From Episyrphus balteatus (Eukaryota > Arthropoda > Insecta > Diptera > Syrphidae): a DNA stretch of 64,000 bases. The stretch covers positions 17,610,501 through 17,674,500 of the forward strand of contig NC_079135.1 of assembly GCF_945859705.1 (NCBI RefSeq), read 5' to 3'. Of the stretch, positions 33,761 to 45,701 are shown in pieces (positions within the stretch are counted from its first letter, which is position 1; each line of letters opens with the position of its first letter). The translations under genes and the position numbers were made by a program. The notes under the pieces are model-generated. The model ran no database searches and was not told where the DNA came from. It worked only from the letters and a program-made list of their open reading frames with translations.

Positions 33761-35384
33761 CAAATATTTAAACATTTAAAGCATTTTTACAAAACTTTTC
33801 TTCCACCCTAGTTTTAAAATAAAATACCAATGAATAATAACGTTTTCAGTTGTATAATTAAATGATAGAAATCAAAGTGATGAAAATCACAGTGATAAGA
33901 ATCACTGTTATTAACATCATAGTTTCTGGAGTTAGTATGTAGGTACCTATTTTTATCACAAGTTTTGATTATTTAATACCAAGTCGAAAATTACAAATTA
34001 AATATTCAATACAAAATTTAAATATTCAAGATCATTGAACTTGATCTTAATCTTAAAAAAATGGCAATATCACAAAAAACCACCATCTATTAAAAAAAAA
34101 CTATTCAAATTGCAAGTTAAAATAGAATAAATACATTATTTAAGCAATTCACGCCCCTCAATCTCTAAAAAAACACACAGAATAAACTTCAAGTGGATAT
34201 ACAAGTACCAAGTACCGACTTTGTAAGCAAAGAAAAAACTCAATTGAGCATGAATAAAAGAAATTATTACTTCACATCAATCCAATAACCGATCATTAAG
34301 TGTACATTTGTGAGACCATTAAATTCAATACCATCGATCAGCATACAAAATAGACCACTTCAGTATTGAAGTTGAATAAGAAAAAAAAACTAAAAACTAA
34401 AAGTTTATCGCCCTTTACCTTTAGATTTTGTAACAACAAAAAAAAAAAACCCAATAAGTCACCATCCAGACTCTTATAGTTCACAAGAAATCCAAGCTGC
34501 ATTTCAAGTTGAACATTCACAACAAAACAAGACCAACAAAAAGAGTAAAAAAAATATTGAATTGTTCGACAAAATGCAAAGGAGATTCAATTCTTCTTCC
34601 TCAATATCACCTTCTCTTGCTTAGGTACGAGTAAAACGTATCTTTGAGATACATTTTTCTTGGCGTTATATTATTTTTATTTTTGCATTTCAAATTGAAT
34701 CAATCCCAAACCAATGCTGGCTATAAGGCTGCTCCCCTTTTCATCTTCATCGCGATCGATAAAAAATACACTCGTTCAGCACATCGAGAGTCCATTACGA
34801 AAGCGCATCTCAAAACAATCCTCAAAGTGGTTATCGGAGAGTTGAGAATTGTACAAAAGAAATAAGAAAAAGAAGAAAGAAATCATCACATTGATCGCAT
34901 CACGATCTTCCTGACATCCACCGCTGAGTTGAGTTGAACTGATTCATACATTTTTCTCTCTCTCTTTCTCACTCCTTTACAATTGTACAAAAGTGCTTGA
35001 GAACCATCGCATGTGGTGATCCTCATCATGATGATCATCACAAGTGTAACGCTGTGCTGCTGCTACGCGATGAGAGAGTGTTCCCAGCCCAGTTCTTTGC
35101 CCTCATCTTCGTCGTCGGTCTTCGATCGTCACTTCGTCATAATCACGACGAAATAGAAACACCAGGGGAATCAGCTGTTTGCGAGTGTACAATACTTTTT
35201 TCCCAGAACTTCATTCAGATTCACTTCAGCCAACAGCTGGAAACACACCAACAACACAATAGCTATAAGAACCCTATAGAAGAACAATTATTTATGGTTT
35301 GAAGGGAATCACGCTAAAGAGCCGACAGACGCCAAAAATGGAAAACAGAAGAATTTCATTATAGGTGAAGTACTTGAATTTTAG
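33760..35384. other. Non-coding DNA, partly single-copy-like
   Basis: 33.8-34.6 kb is AT-rich. 34.62-35.30 kb is balanced in composition and repeat-free, with CT-rich tracts (34953-34975) and palindromic ATGATGATCATCA-like sequence near 35026. Short open frames at 34644-34865 and 34997-35302 show no domain. No gene is called. Confidence 0.4.
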
Positions 35385-35569
35385 GAAAGAATAAATTGGA
35401 AACAGTTGGACTTCTTCCATTTCGAAATAAAAAAAATCATTGAAGAAATGGAGGAATTTTTTTCCAAAAGTCTTCTATTTGTTGAACATTAGGGCAAATT
35501 TTGTCTAGATTTCATCAAGCGTTGGTTATTAAATTTTGATTTCAAGAATTCTGAAGAAATCAGTGATCA
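35385..35569. repeat. Older duplicated unit, copy 1 (interrupted)
   Basis: This segment resembles 37380-37590 in direct orientation: GAAAGAATAAATTGGAAACAG, CATTTCGAAAT..., TCATTGAAGAAATGGAGGAA, TTTCATC..GCGTTGGTTATT, and AAGAATTCTGAAGAAATCAG up to GTGATCA. Downstream of copy 2 another, weaker unit begins, so the ancestral structure was probably a tandem repeat of about 320 bp. Copy 1 is cut at GTGATCA by the block 35570-37271, after which the expected continuation (AGTTATTCTTCGTGG...) resumes. Confidence 0.72.
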
Positions 35570-35803
35570 AGGGGCACGGTAGTGCCCAGCCAAGTTCTCT
35601 AGCAACTTTGGCACTACACCCTTATTTACAGGAAACAACTCAGGCCATTTTCGACCCCCCTCTAACTTCCACACCAAAGATGCTAGAATATTCAAACTCG
35701 CTACATTTATTGAGCTTGTCAAAAACAAACTCCTCACAAAATGTAAGCCTTTTACGATGAGTAGTTTCTGAGATATAGGGCTTCAAAAATCGCAAAAACC
35801 GTA
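35570..35803. repeat. Left part of a composite repeat insertion
   Basis: GC-richer, repeat-type sequence (GGGGCACGGTAGTGCCCAGC at its start, with a GGGCACGGTAGTGCCC palindrome) leads into the tetranucleotide tract. It has no convincing frame. It lies inside the interrupted duplication and appears to belong to the same insertion as the microsatellite and the 147-bp repeats. Confidence 0.55.
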
Positions 35804-36283
35804 ACTGACTGACTGACTGACTGACTCACTCACTCACTCACTCACTCACTCACTCACTCACTCACTCACTCACTCACTCACTCACTCACTCACTCACTCA
35901 CTCACTCACTCACTCACTCACTCACTCACTCACTCACTCACTCACTCACTCACTCACTCACTCACTCACTCACTCACTCACTCACTCACTCACTCACTCA
36001 CTCACTCACTCACTCACTCACTCACTCACTCACTCACTCACTCACTCACTCACTCACTCACTCACTCACTCACTCACTCACTCACTCACTCACTCACTCA
36101 CTCTCTCACTCACTCACTCACTCACTCACTCACTCACTCACTCACTCACTCACTCACTCACTCACTCACTCACTCACTCACTCACTCACTCACTCACTCA
36201 CTCACTCACTCACTCACTCACTCACTCACTCACTCACTCACTCACTCACTCACTCACTCACTCACTCACTCACTCACTCACTG
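35804..36283. repeat. Long (ACTG)n/(CACT)n microsatellite
   Basis: About five or six ACTG units change to CACT units that continue for over 450 bases, with only one visible interruption (CTCT near 36101-36104). The tract ends at CACTGACAGATCATCAA. Near-perfect purity over this length indicates recent expansion. Confidence 0.97.
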
Positions 36284-36289
36284 ACAGAT

Positions 36290-36895
36290 CATCAAAATTA
36301 TGGAGAACTTCCCGTTAACGTAGAAACTTGAAATTTTACACGGTGATAGGGCTTGTGGTGTACACAAAGGGAAAAATCGAAAATTTGAGATTTTCAATTC
36401 AGGGGGCGTGGCATCCGCCCATTTCCGCTGAATTATCATCAAATATTATAGAGCACTTCTGATTATCGTAGAATCTTGAAATTTGGTAGAATGGTAGAGC
36501 TGGTAGTTTGTACAAGGGAAAAAATTTAAAATTTGAGAATTTCAGCCAGGGGGCGTGGCATCCGCCCATTTCCGCTGAATTTTCATAAAATATTATAGAG
36601 CACTTCTGATTATCGTAGAATCTTGAAATTTGGTGGAATGGTAGAACTGGTAGTTTATACAAAGAAAAAATTTAAAATTTGAGAATTTCAGCCAGGGGGC
36701 GTGGTAACCGCCCATTTCCGCTGAATTATCATTGAATATTATAGAGCACTTCTGATTATTGTAGAATCTTGAAATTTGGTAGAACGGTAGAGCTGGTAGT
36801 TTATAAAAAGGAAAAAATTTAAAATTTGAGAATTTCAGCCAGGGGGCGTGGCAACCGCCCATTTCCGCTGAATTTTCATCATATATAGAGATCTT
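36290..36895. repeat. 147-bp tandem repeat, about four units
   Basis: AGGGGGCGTGG..CCGCCCATTTCCGCTGAATT occurs at about 36401, 36548, 36694 and 36841, a spacing of 146-147 bases. Each unit also carries TATTATAGAGCACTTCTGATTA, AGAATCTTGAAATTTGGT and AGAGCTGGTAGTTT. The GGGCG...CGCCC block is self-complementary. Open frames on the minus strand are products of the repeat and not genes. Confidence 0.93.
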
Positions 36896-36929
36896 CAATT
36901 CTACAGCCATACCTTGCAAAAAGTAGTGA

Positions 36930-37277
36930 AATCACAACAAAAACATTACTGTTAAAAAAAGAGCCAAGTTCTCCTATGTTGAAATTATGCTGGCACAAAA
37001 AGTACTGAGATGTAAAAGTGTACCAAGTTCTAAAGTTTGGGTTCAAATTCGTATCAATAAAATTTTGATTGTTTCCTTGGCAATTTTTGAAATAACTTTA
37101 AAAATCGGTAATGAAAAGAAAAATTGTCAAGAGAACAATCAAAATTTTATTGATACGAATTTGAACCCAAACTTTAGAACTTGGTACACTTTAACATCTC
37201 AGTACTTTTTGTGCCAGCATAATTTCAACATAGGAGAACTTGGCTCTTTTTTTAACAGTAATGTTTTTGTTGTGATC
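36930..37277. mobile_element. Fold-back element with near-perfect 145-160-bp arms
   Basis: The left arm (36930-37073, then more weakly to about 37089) is repeated almost base for base in reverse complement at 37134-37277. Matching blocks include CACAACAAAAACATTACTGT, GAGCCAAGTTCTCCTATGTT, ATTATGCTGGCACAAAAAGT, GTACCAAGTTCTAAAGTTTG and ATTCGTATCAATAAAATTTT. The loop is short. A transcript across it would form a long double strand. Confidence 0.92.
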
Positions 37278-37690
37278 AGTTATTCTTCGTGGTCCAAAAT
37301 TTTACTGAAATATTGGATCTTGGATGAAATGATGGATTCTAATTAAATTCAACTATTCCTTTTTGAAACAACCTCGTGAAAGAATAATTTGGAAACAGCT
37401 TAACTTTGTCCATTTTGAAATGAAAGAAATTCATTGAAGAAATAGAGGAAATTGAACATTTAGGTTTCTTGAAAGCTTCTTCATCTAATTTCTGGTAACT
37501 TTTTCTAATTGTCAAGACAAAAGCTGATAATGTCTTAATTTCATCGAACCTTGGTTATTCCATTTTGACTTTAAGAATTCTGCAAGAATCAGTGATCAGT
37601 ATTTCTACGACTTGCGAAGTTTTGCTGAAATATTGAAAGAAATTATCGATTCTGCAGAAATTCACCTATTCCTTCGGAAATGGTTCTTAT
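37278..37690. repeat. Older duplicated unit, copy 2 and start of copy 3
   Basis: 37278-37600 matches copy 1 (35385-35569) plus the part displaced by the insertion. From about 37604 a further unit starts (AAGTTTTGCTGAAATATTG, ATTCACCTATTCCTT) that resembles 37298-37360. The units are diverged. Confidence 0.65.
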
Positions 37691-39030
37691 GTAATACCAA
37701 CTCGTGTATATTCTTTTTCACAACAAATTGAAACTTGGAGACGAAACAAAATATCTAGCTTTTGCAAAAAAACAGTTTGATCTAGAAGAACATATCTAGA
37801 TAGGAGGACTGTTCTGTTCATCTGTGTCAAAAACGGGTTTTGCCCAAGTCGAAGAAAGAGATTTTTATTCTTGAATTGGATATGAACAAAAGTCTTGTTC
37901 AGGGAGGTAAAAGAAGAGGTATAACTTTATCCCCATCAGATTGACGACGACGAGAACTTCTTTTCATCTTCAGGTATCATCGAAAAAAGACGAAACTCCT
38001 TCCTCCAACCATTTCTATCCTCATCGGTCGCGGGGTATATTTCTTCGTTTCGTATCTTTGCCGACTTTTATATATCTTCAACTCTATGTGGTGGTCATGC
38101 TTATACTTCTGTTTTTTCTTATACTTTGATTTGATGTTCAAGTCGTGGGTATAATTATTATGATGGAGGAGAGAGGTTAACGACTGATGCCAGACTATAG
38201 GTTTACCTATATTGACTAAATCCAGCTGCAACACCAACAGCAGCAGTAGAAACAGTATGACGATGATGATGGGTTATGTCACTATTGGGTATCAAGGTTA
38301 AGTTCAGGGGAAACAATTATTATTAAATCGTGTTGGGCTTGTGGGTATAACAAACTGACTGGTGGGAAATTATAAATCTACGTGTACACAATTATGAACA
38401 AAAAAAAGAAAAATAAAGGTGTTGTTATTAGGGTTTTGACAAATATGCATCATCTATCATTTTACATCAATCAATTTTTCTGTTTGATTTGTGTTGAATA
38501 ATTTAATAGTTAGATGGAAAACGAAGAAGTTTGTAACATGCACCGGATGTAATACATCTAGACCAAGGAAACAAAAAAAGATTTTTTTAATGAGTTATTT
38601 GAACCTTGGGAATAAATTTTAATAGCACAACGATGTTGAAAAATCAACGTTGTGGGATTTTTGTGATAACAGAATGAAATTTTAAAATGCAAGAAAATTT
38701 GCAGTAGTTATTGGATCACTTCTAACTCTAAGTGAAAGGGTAGATATCAGAGTTTTTCTGTATTGAACATGTTTGGTTGCATTTACAATTTAAAGTAACG
38801 ACATATATCCTAAATCAGATAATACATGATTTTGAAGTATTTTTTAATGTTTAATCTAATAAAACTGGAATCAAAACAATTTGACAATTATATTAAAAGT
38901 TATTATTCCTTTTATTACGGAGTATGGTCAGAATATAACCGATATACTCCTTTAAAATAAGTGATAGACCGATTAAATTTGGTACGATTGTTTCATATAC
39001 CAAAGACATTAGGTAAGAATAAAATGAGTA
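37690..39030. other. Non-coding DNA, partly single-copy-like
   Basis: 37.85-38.35 kb is of balanced composition with no repeat seen. The rest is AT-rich. No exon, RNA gene or mobile element was recognised. Confidence 0.4.
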
Positions 39031-39800
39031 CTTTAAAATATTTTTGTGATTTTAAAAACTTGGCCTGCTGTCAGGATGTCTGTCGGTCTGTATAAGGAGC
39101 TACATCCTAAATGGATGGGCAGATACGCTTCTAACTTGGTATGTAGCAGTTTTTGGTTCTTATACAGAGGGGTTTTTGGAATTAATTTTTTGGACCAAAA
39201 ATAAACGGTAAGTAGGTCATAAACCAATTTTTGAAAAAATTTATTTTTCTCTTCTAAGATTTCGATAAAAAAAATTCAAGTATATAAGTTTTTAAATAAG
39301 ATCTATCTTAAAAGAAAAAAGTATTTTTTTTACAAAAAAATCGTTATTAACCGTACCTCCTATAGAACGGTTTTTTTTTTTAATATGAATTTCTCCCAAG
39401 CGATTTGCTTAGTTTGAACGATTTTTTTATACAAAGGCACTAATATAGTTCTTATATAAAATTTTGAAAAAAAAAAAAATAATTTTTCGAATAAAAAAAG
39501 AATTGAAATTTTTTTGAAAAATCTAATTTTCGAAAACGGGTCATTGAATTTTATTGAAATTTTTGTTTAACGAGTTGATTAATAAATGCTACAAAAATGC
39601 TTACCAAAAAAAACTTTTTCAATAATAAAATATTTATAAAAAAAATTGTTTTTTTTTAACGGATCTAACTATTTTGAAGTTTTTTTTTTATAAAAATTCA
39701 TCTTTATAGAAGAAATTAAACTGGATTTTGATTTAGATGTTGTTTTCTTCATTTGAAAAACGAATTTGATGTTATTTTATTTTTAATTTTTTTCCAAATT
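39030..39800. repeat. Repeat A, inverted and diverged copy
   Basis: Reads on the minus strand as repeat A: GGATGT..CTGTCGGTCTGTATA corresponds to the tract before the microsatellite. TTTTTGGAATTAATTTTTTGGACCAAAAATA and AACCGTACCTCCTATAGAAC are its landmark boxes in reverse. The far end fades into AT-rich sequence. Confidence 0.68.
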
Positions 39801-42600
39801 TCTATAAAAAAAGTCTCAAAAATTTTAGAAATTTGAATTCTAAGAGCACCCAGTGCATTTTGGGTGTTTCTTCCAAAATAAGGGCGCGACAAATTATTTT
39901 TTAGCATAATTTGTTGAAAGTCGTCGAGTTACGATAGATTATGGCAAAATTTATAGGAAATAAGCATTAATAAAGAAAAAAAATTACCTAAGAAGACCCA
40001 GTGCATTTTATTTATGAAAACCTTACAAGTCATGGATAGAATTTTCGTTTGAGTCCCAATTCTTATTGATGAAATAACAATTACTGTCTTCTGGAAAGTT
40101 AATATATATGGCATTTTGTACATCCTATTACCCATGGACAATCATAACGCTTCTAAAGATACATTAATTCACTGATTACGTTTAAACAGTTTAGAAGTTA
40201 TGAGGGAACATACGTATCATTCAAAAATACTTTCTAATCCAATTATTCTACCTCATATATTTCGCATGTAAAAGCAATTATTTGGAATAAAAAAAACTTA
40301 AAATCTTTATTTTCTCAAATAGGTACGATACACGAAAAAAAGCAGTCAGGTATAACAAAGTCAATGAAATCGAGCAAGGACTTTGTTTAAAGAAATGAAC
40401 CCTTTCGATTAAGTACCTTTTTCTGTCAAAATTTAATTTTCCTTACAAATGCACTTTATAATTTGAAGTGGAAGACCAAGTTCTAGACAACAATCCTTCA
40501 AAAATTACTAGTTTAACTACTTTTGACCACTCTAAGCTCTAAACATTAAAAAAAAATAGCAAGGACATTCAAAACTTATGAAACCAAAATCAAATCAAAG
40601 AAACTGAAACTAAACCAACGATAAATTTTGCACAAGGACAACTCTCGTTATCTCTTTTAAAACACTTCATGACAAGTCTTAATTCTTCAAAACTCCAACT
40701 ACAACAACTCCAACACGCCCCTTGCTTCCGTATAATCTGGTTTTGATAAATCAGTCGCCACTTAACGACTTGGTTTAGGCTTAAACTACAACACATTAGC
40801 TAATCTTAACGCCTTTTGCCTATTATCCCAATAAATATTCAAAACGCAATAGGTCATTGCAGTGGCAGTGGCGTGAACCTCTAAAAATCTCTGCCATGAC
40901 ACTCATAATAACTTTCAATAAAACTCTAGCAAACTTATACAAATCGACCAACAACGACGATGAAGTTTGAAGTCGACATGGTCGCAAAAAAAAATCAAAT
41001 AAAAATAAACTAAATCTCACGAATTGCATTAGGTAAGATATAGTTTTGAAAAATCTCAATTTAAGCCTCCATCGTCGTCGTCCGTCCGTCGTCGTTGTCA
41101 TCTAGCTTCACTCTCTGCAGAGAAACCAGACCAGGCCAAGTCGCGCGCGCGAGCTGTGCAATTCAAAACCAAAAGCTTGCTGCTCCAATTCTGTCAGCTC
41201 GATATATAATTTGATTTGTTATCCCTTAATAAATTGTATCTCTATGTACAGACACAGCTTATATATGTATTTTTTTTAAGAATAATTTATTCAATCGACG
41301 CTTTTAAAGCCTGAGTTTTTTTTTCAGTTTTTTTGATTTTTTTTTTTTTGTTGCACATGCATCAAGTTGGCTTTAGCCTTTTAGGCAAAGAGGCAGACAT
41401 TGCACCAATCCCCCAGGGTTGATGCATTATTTCGTATGCAAAAGGGACAATGTGGTAATAAGGGTCGCTCCAAGTGTCAACTGGCTTTGGAAAAGATTTA
41501 ATTTATTCAAATTTATAATTTCTTGAAATACGCTGACACTTTGGCTGCCGTATATATTTATGAATGTAACGTTGCAACTTAGCGTAGGTACTTTATATGT
41601 TGGTATAGCTAATGTCCGTCTGTGTCTAACTATGACCGTCCGTCTTTTGAGACCATGGTCTTCGATGACGACGATCAACAGAGAGACGTTACAAACAATG
41701 GGGTGTTTGGAACAAAAATATGAAACAATTTGAAAATGTTTATTCATCTTTTTAGATGTAAGTTTTGCGATTTTTGTTTTCAAAAAACATTCAAACAAAT
41801 TCTTCTTCAATTTGTTAACTTCTTGTCAAAATGTTAGTTTTTATAAATATTTTCTTTTCTAAAAAAGTACTTTTTTTTAAATTTTGTTCATAGTTTTTGG
41901 TAAAATGTTCCACTGTATAACGTTTGTATGGGTTTTGTTTTGATTCAATTAAATGGCACACGTACTTGGACGTTGGATTTCGATAGGTGATTTGAAAAAA
42001 AAAAAAAAAAAAACGGTTCGTTTACCTGTGTGTAACTCTATAGTCAATATGAGTACGTGCCTTTCCCTTTCTTTGAGGTCTTTGTGTAAATTTTCATATA
42101 GAAAGAAAAATACAAAAAAATAAAGAAAAATAAAAGACTACAATTTATGGACAGCTTGGTAATAATAAATGATTTAGATATAAGTGATCATCATAATTGA
42201 GGGAAAATTATATAAAAAAAATAGTTTTTTTCTTCTTTTTTTTTTTTGATTTGTTGTTTTCTTGGAAAAAAAAATGTTTTAAACATCATGAAAATTAATA
42301 AACGACTATTTTCTTATCATAAGTTAATGGCTGCCAGGGATTAAAAATAAACAAATGTGGGATATGAATTAAAAAGAAGAAGAAACAAGGAAATTATAAA
42401 AATTCAGTGCCTCAAGGGAAATTAATTGAATCAGAGTTTATGCAAGGGTTTCTATTTTTTAAATTTCGAAATCCAACTCGTAATCCTTACTGATTTTCAA
42501 ATTTTACAATTTTTTTTTAATGAACCGCAGATATACATATGAACGAAAATTTGATGCGATTATGAAGTTTATTGTGAAAAATTTAATTTTAACAGCTCTT
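39800..42600. other. Non-coding DNA
   Basis: Mostly AT-rich. A balanced segment at 40.6-41.75 kb includes CGTCGTCGTCCGTCCGTCGTCG at 41072-41093 and CGCGCGCGCGAG at 41142-41153, and could be unique host sequence. No gene is recognisable; the longest frame (minus 41427-41810) has no domain. Confidence 0.4.
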
Positions 42601-42611
42601 AAACATATATA

Positions 42612-43532
42612 CACTCCTGCTCAAATTTAACGCACATCCTATTTATTTTAAAGTAAAGTCCTGCTATTACTTTATGCCACAGCATCATGGTTATTTTCTC
42701 AAATGAGACAATAGTGATCTTAAATTAAAGGTATGGAATAATATGTTTGTCGGGAAGATTTGGGGAGAGATTTGCTGAAGTCTGTCTGTTAACCCGCGAG
42801 CCTTTTAAAGAAGAGTCATAAAATTTCATGGAGTTAAATCTGCTTTACAACACCTACGGAGTTAGCGAGCCTTTCTAGACCTAAGTTAAGTACCCAAAAA
42901 TACTTGACTGATGCCCTCGAACAGCGTCTGGTTCCAATCACCCCTAGATTTGGTCCACAGTTTAGTCTGATGCACGATAATGCATGCTAGAGTAGTTTGA
43001 GAATATCTTCAAGATTTTAATATTCCAGCTTCGGATGAACCACACAGAAATCTGGATTTGAATTCAATAGAACATGTGTAGGAAATATTGAAAAGATGCA
43101 TTCGCGACCGAAATCCACCTCCAAGCAGTCTTGATCAACTGAAAACTTCAGTTAAAGAAGTGTTAAAACAAAACCTTCAAAAGTTAATTAGTGGAATGGA
43201 CAAACGACTCCAGGTTGTCATATGCGCAAGAGGAGACTATACCAAGTATTGCATACAATTATGGGAAAGAACCGTCACCCGCTTCCATTTTTTTAAAATT
43301 TTTCTTCTTAAAAATAAAAATTATTTTATAATCAGTTTTCAGACCTTGAATTGTTAAATTTGGTTCATCTTTTTTTTGGTTGATAATACTGTTGCAGTTT
43401 AGCATTTTTTCGACTTGCTAAACAATAACAAAACACAAAAGAATGCATCAAAGAATTTTAAAGCCTTTTAAAATAAGATGCAGGGGTATAACTTCAGACG
43501 AAAAATGTGTGCTTTAATTTTGAGCAGGAGTT
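42612..43532 (+). mobile_element. Tc1-like DNA transposon, internally deleted and decayed
   Basis: Inverted ends: CACTCCTGCTCAAATTTAA at the left and ACTCCTGCTCAAAATTAAAG reading inward from the right. TA lies at the left flank (42610-42611) and near the right end, as expected for Tc1/mariner insertion. Length is about 0.9 kb against the usual 1.3-1.7 kb. It contains the C-terminal half of a transposase gene. Confidence 0.88.
42880..43265 (+). pseudogene. Tc1-like transposase, C-terminal remnant
   Basis: A cut-and-paste transposase of the DD34E type. Visible pieces: MHDNA around the second catalytic Asp (near 42970), then a stop, then DLNSIEHV with the catalytic Glu (near 43056-43080). The terminal block KRCIRDRNPPPSSLDQLK...QKLISGMDKRLQVVICARG is in good frame to about 43265 and is diagnostic for Tc1 family C-termini. 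The N-terminal DNA-binding domain and the first Asp are missing, and in-frame stops interrupt the rest. Non-functional. Confidence 0.9.
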
Positions 43533-43956
43533 TATTTGAACAATGAGTTTCGAGAAATAGTTCTGTTCTAGAAAATAAGTTTTTTAAAGTTAACTGTTCA
43601 ACTGTTGATTGTAAAAATATTGATTGATTTTTAAAATTGTAAAGGATTTGCAAAAATTTAAAAACGAAAAACGGTAAGAGAATTAAAAAAGAAATGACCT
43701 ATTAGATCCCTCGTACTCGCTTCAGAATTTGAAGTTGCTTAGAAAAATACGGCACTTGATTTTTAGACAAAAAAGAAAAAAGCGATCTTTTAAAACAGAT
43801 CGCTTTCTATAATATTCCATGTACCAAAACTTTTAGTTTCAAAAATCGATTTTTTTAGATTTTTTTTTCCCCAACCAACGCTTTTCATGAAAGAGAAGAT
43901 ACAAGAACAATACCCACAATAGTTAGAAGCAAACCTAGCATCTCTCAAAATGAAAT

Positions 43957-45469
43957 AGTGGAGTAACTAAAGCTCAAAAATTGGCAATATTAGGGAACCC
44001 GGCCGAACAGCTTAGATTTTGATGATCTTTTTTTTCAAACGTCGGTAATTAAAAATACTTTAAAGTCTATAGATTAAAAATTGCCGGTGTTGCCGTGTTG
44101 ATTTTTTAAATTTTATTGAAAATTTTTGTGAACAAAAAAATTTTTTTTCAAACATTTTTCTTAAATTTCATAAATTAATTGATGCCAAAAGATTGTCTAG
44201 GAAATTCAAGGAAAAAAATATATGGGAGTGAGGGACAATCTTTCATCGTTCAAGCGATAGATGCAATTTTCTTATTAATTGACTTCAAACACAAAAAAAA
44301 AATATTTGAACACAACGGCAACACCTACAATATTTAAATGTACATTTTTAAAAAGCTAGAAGCTTAGTCATATTTGTAAAATTAAAATTAAGTTAATTGA
44401 ATTAAGGGCTTTTGAAAGAATGGTAACTCAACTCAGATTTTGAATAAAAAAATTATTGAAAAAATTTTAACATGTGGTTTTTAAAACTTTTTCGTAATAT
44501 AAAATGCATTTTTTTTCAATTTTTTTTTTGCCACATTTATTATGATTTGAAATTATAAAAGGAAGTGTCAATATGTATTACGGTTTATGAAAAAAATTAA
44601 AAAGTATTTTATTTTCGAAGAACTTTTTTGAATAGAAGTTTTGGAAAAAAATTTAACTTATTTTTTTTTTAAAGTTCAACTTCTAAATATAAAATTATTT
44701 TTTATTAATTTAATAACCCTTGCTGTTGAAAGCTAAATAGCAAAAATTTAAAGTTCTTATTTACCAAAGTCTTTGAGAAAATCAATTATTTCAATGCAAA
44801 AATTCAGTTTTTATCAAAAAAACCCATTGAAATTGAAGTAATTTTTAATTTTTTTTTTAAACTGTAATATATATTACCTTTTCCTCTTCGGAATTCAACT
44901 GATAGTATTTATGGCCAAAATTTTTTTAAAAATAAATTCATATATTATTAGAAAAAGTTTGGAAAAAAGTCATTTAAAATTTTTTTTTTAAATATTTATT
45001 TTTAAAATTCCGAGTTTGAGGACCATTTTTTCAAAAACTCTTCATTAAATTTAGTGGATTTAAATTTAAGAAATAAGAATGAGCTTCTGGCTTTTTAAAA
45101 ATGTATTTTAAAATATTGTAGGTGCTGCCGTTGTTTTCAAAATATTTTTTTTTTGTTTGAAGTCAGATTGTGAGAAAATTGCATTTATCGCTTAAGCGAT
45201 GGAAGATTGCCCCTTACTCCTTTTTACTTTTTTTCCTTAAATTACCTAGAGAATGTTTTGCTATCATTTGTTTTATGAAATTTAAGCAAAAAAAATGGTT
45301 TTGTTCAAAAAAAATTTAATTTTAATTTTAAAAAACAATACGGCAACATCGGCAATTTTTAATCTATAGACTTTAAAGTATTTTTAATTACCTACGTTTG
45401 AAAAAAAAAATCGTCAAAATCAGAGCTGTTCGGCCGGGTTCCCTAATAATTTGCTTTAGTTACTCTACT
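43957..45469. mobile_element. 1.5-kb palindromic element
   Basis: Long inverted arms: TTAGGGAACCCGGCCGAACA at 43992-44011 and its complement ending at about 45447. Pairing continues through GTAATTAAAAATACTTTAAA, CTATAGATTAAAAATTGCCG, then TTCAAGCGATAGATGCAATT near 44258 with GCATTTATCGCTTAAGCG near 45183, and CGGCAACACCTACAATATTT near 44316. Outside the TTAGGG ends, GAGTAACTAAAGC is also mirrored. Arms are 400-700 bases with indels. No frame of note. A clear target duplication was not found. Confidence 0.85.
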
Positions 45470-45701
45470 AAAAGTGACATAACGAATATGTTGTAGTTTT
45501 TGAGTTCATGGAAGGGAAAATAACAAACAAATTTATTTCTCATTTTAGGACATTTTTGAGAATTTCAAATCAAAATAAATTAAACGCGCTAGAACAAACA
45601 AAAATCGAGAGTGCGTGATGCACATCACATATAGTTATCTTGACGATTTCTTGAATGTTGGCAAAAAATTTATCTGTTTTAATTGATACTTAAATGTACT
45701 T

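Noticed and set aside
36399..36919. Minus-strand frames with repeated MGGCHAPWLKFSNF-like units
   Set aside because: Created by the 147-bp tandem repeat whose length is close to a multiple of three; no independent evidence of a protein.
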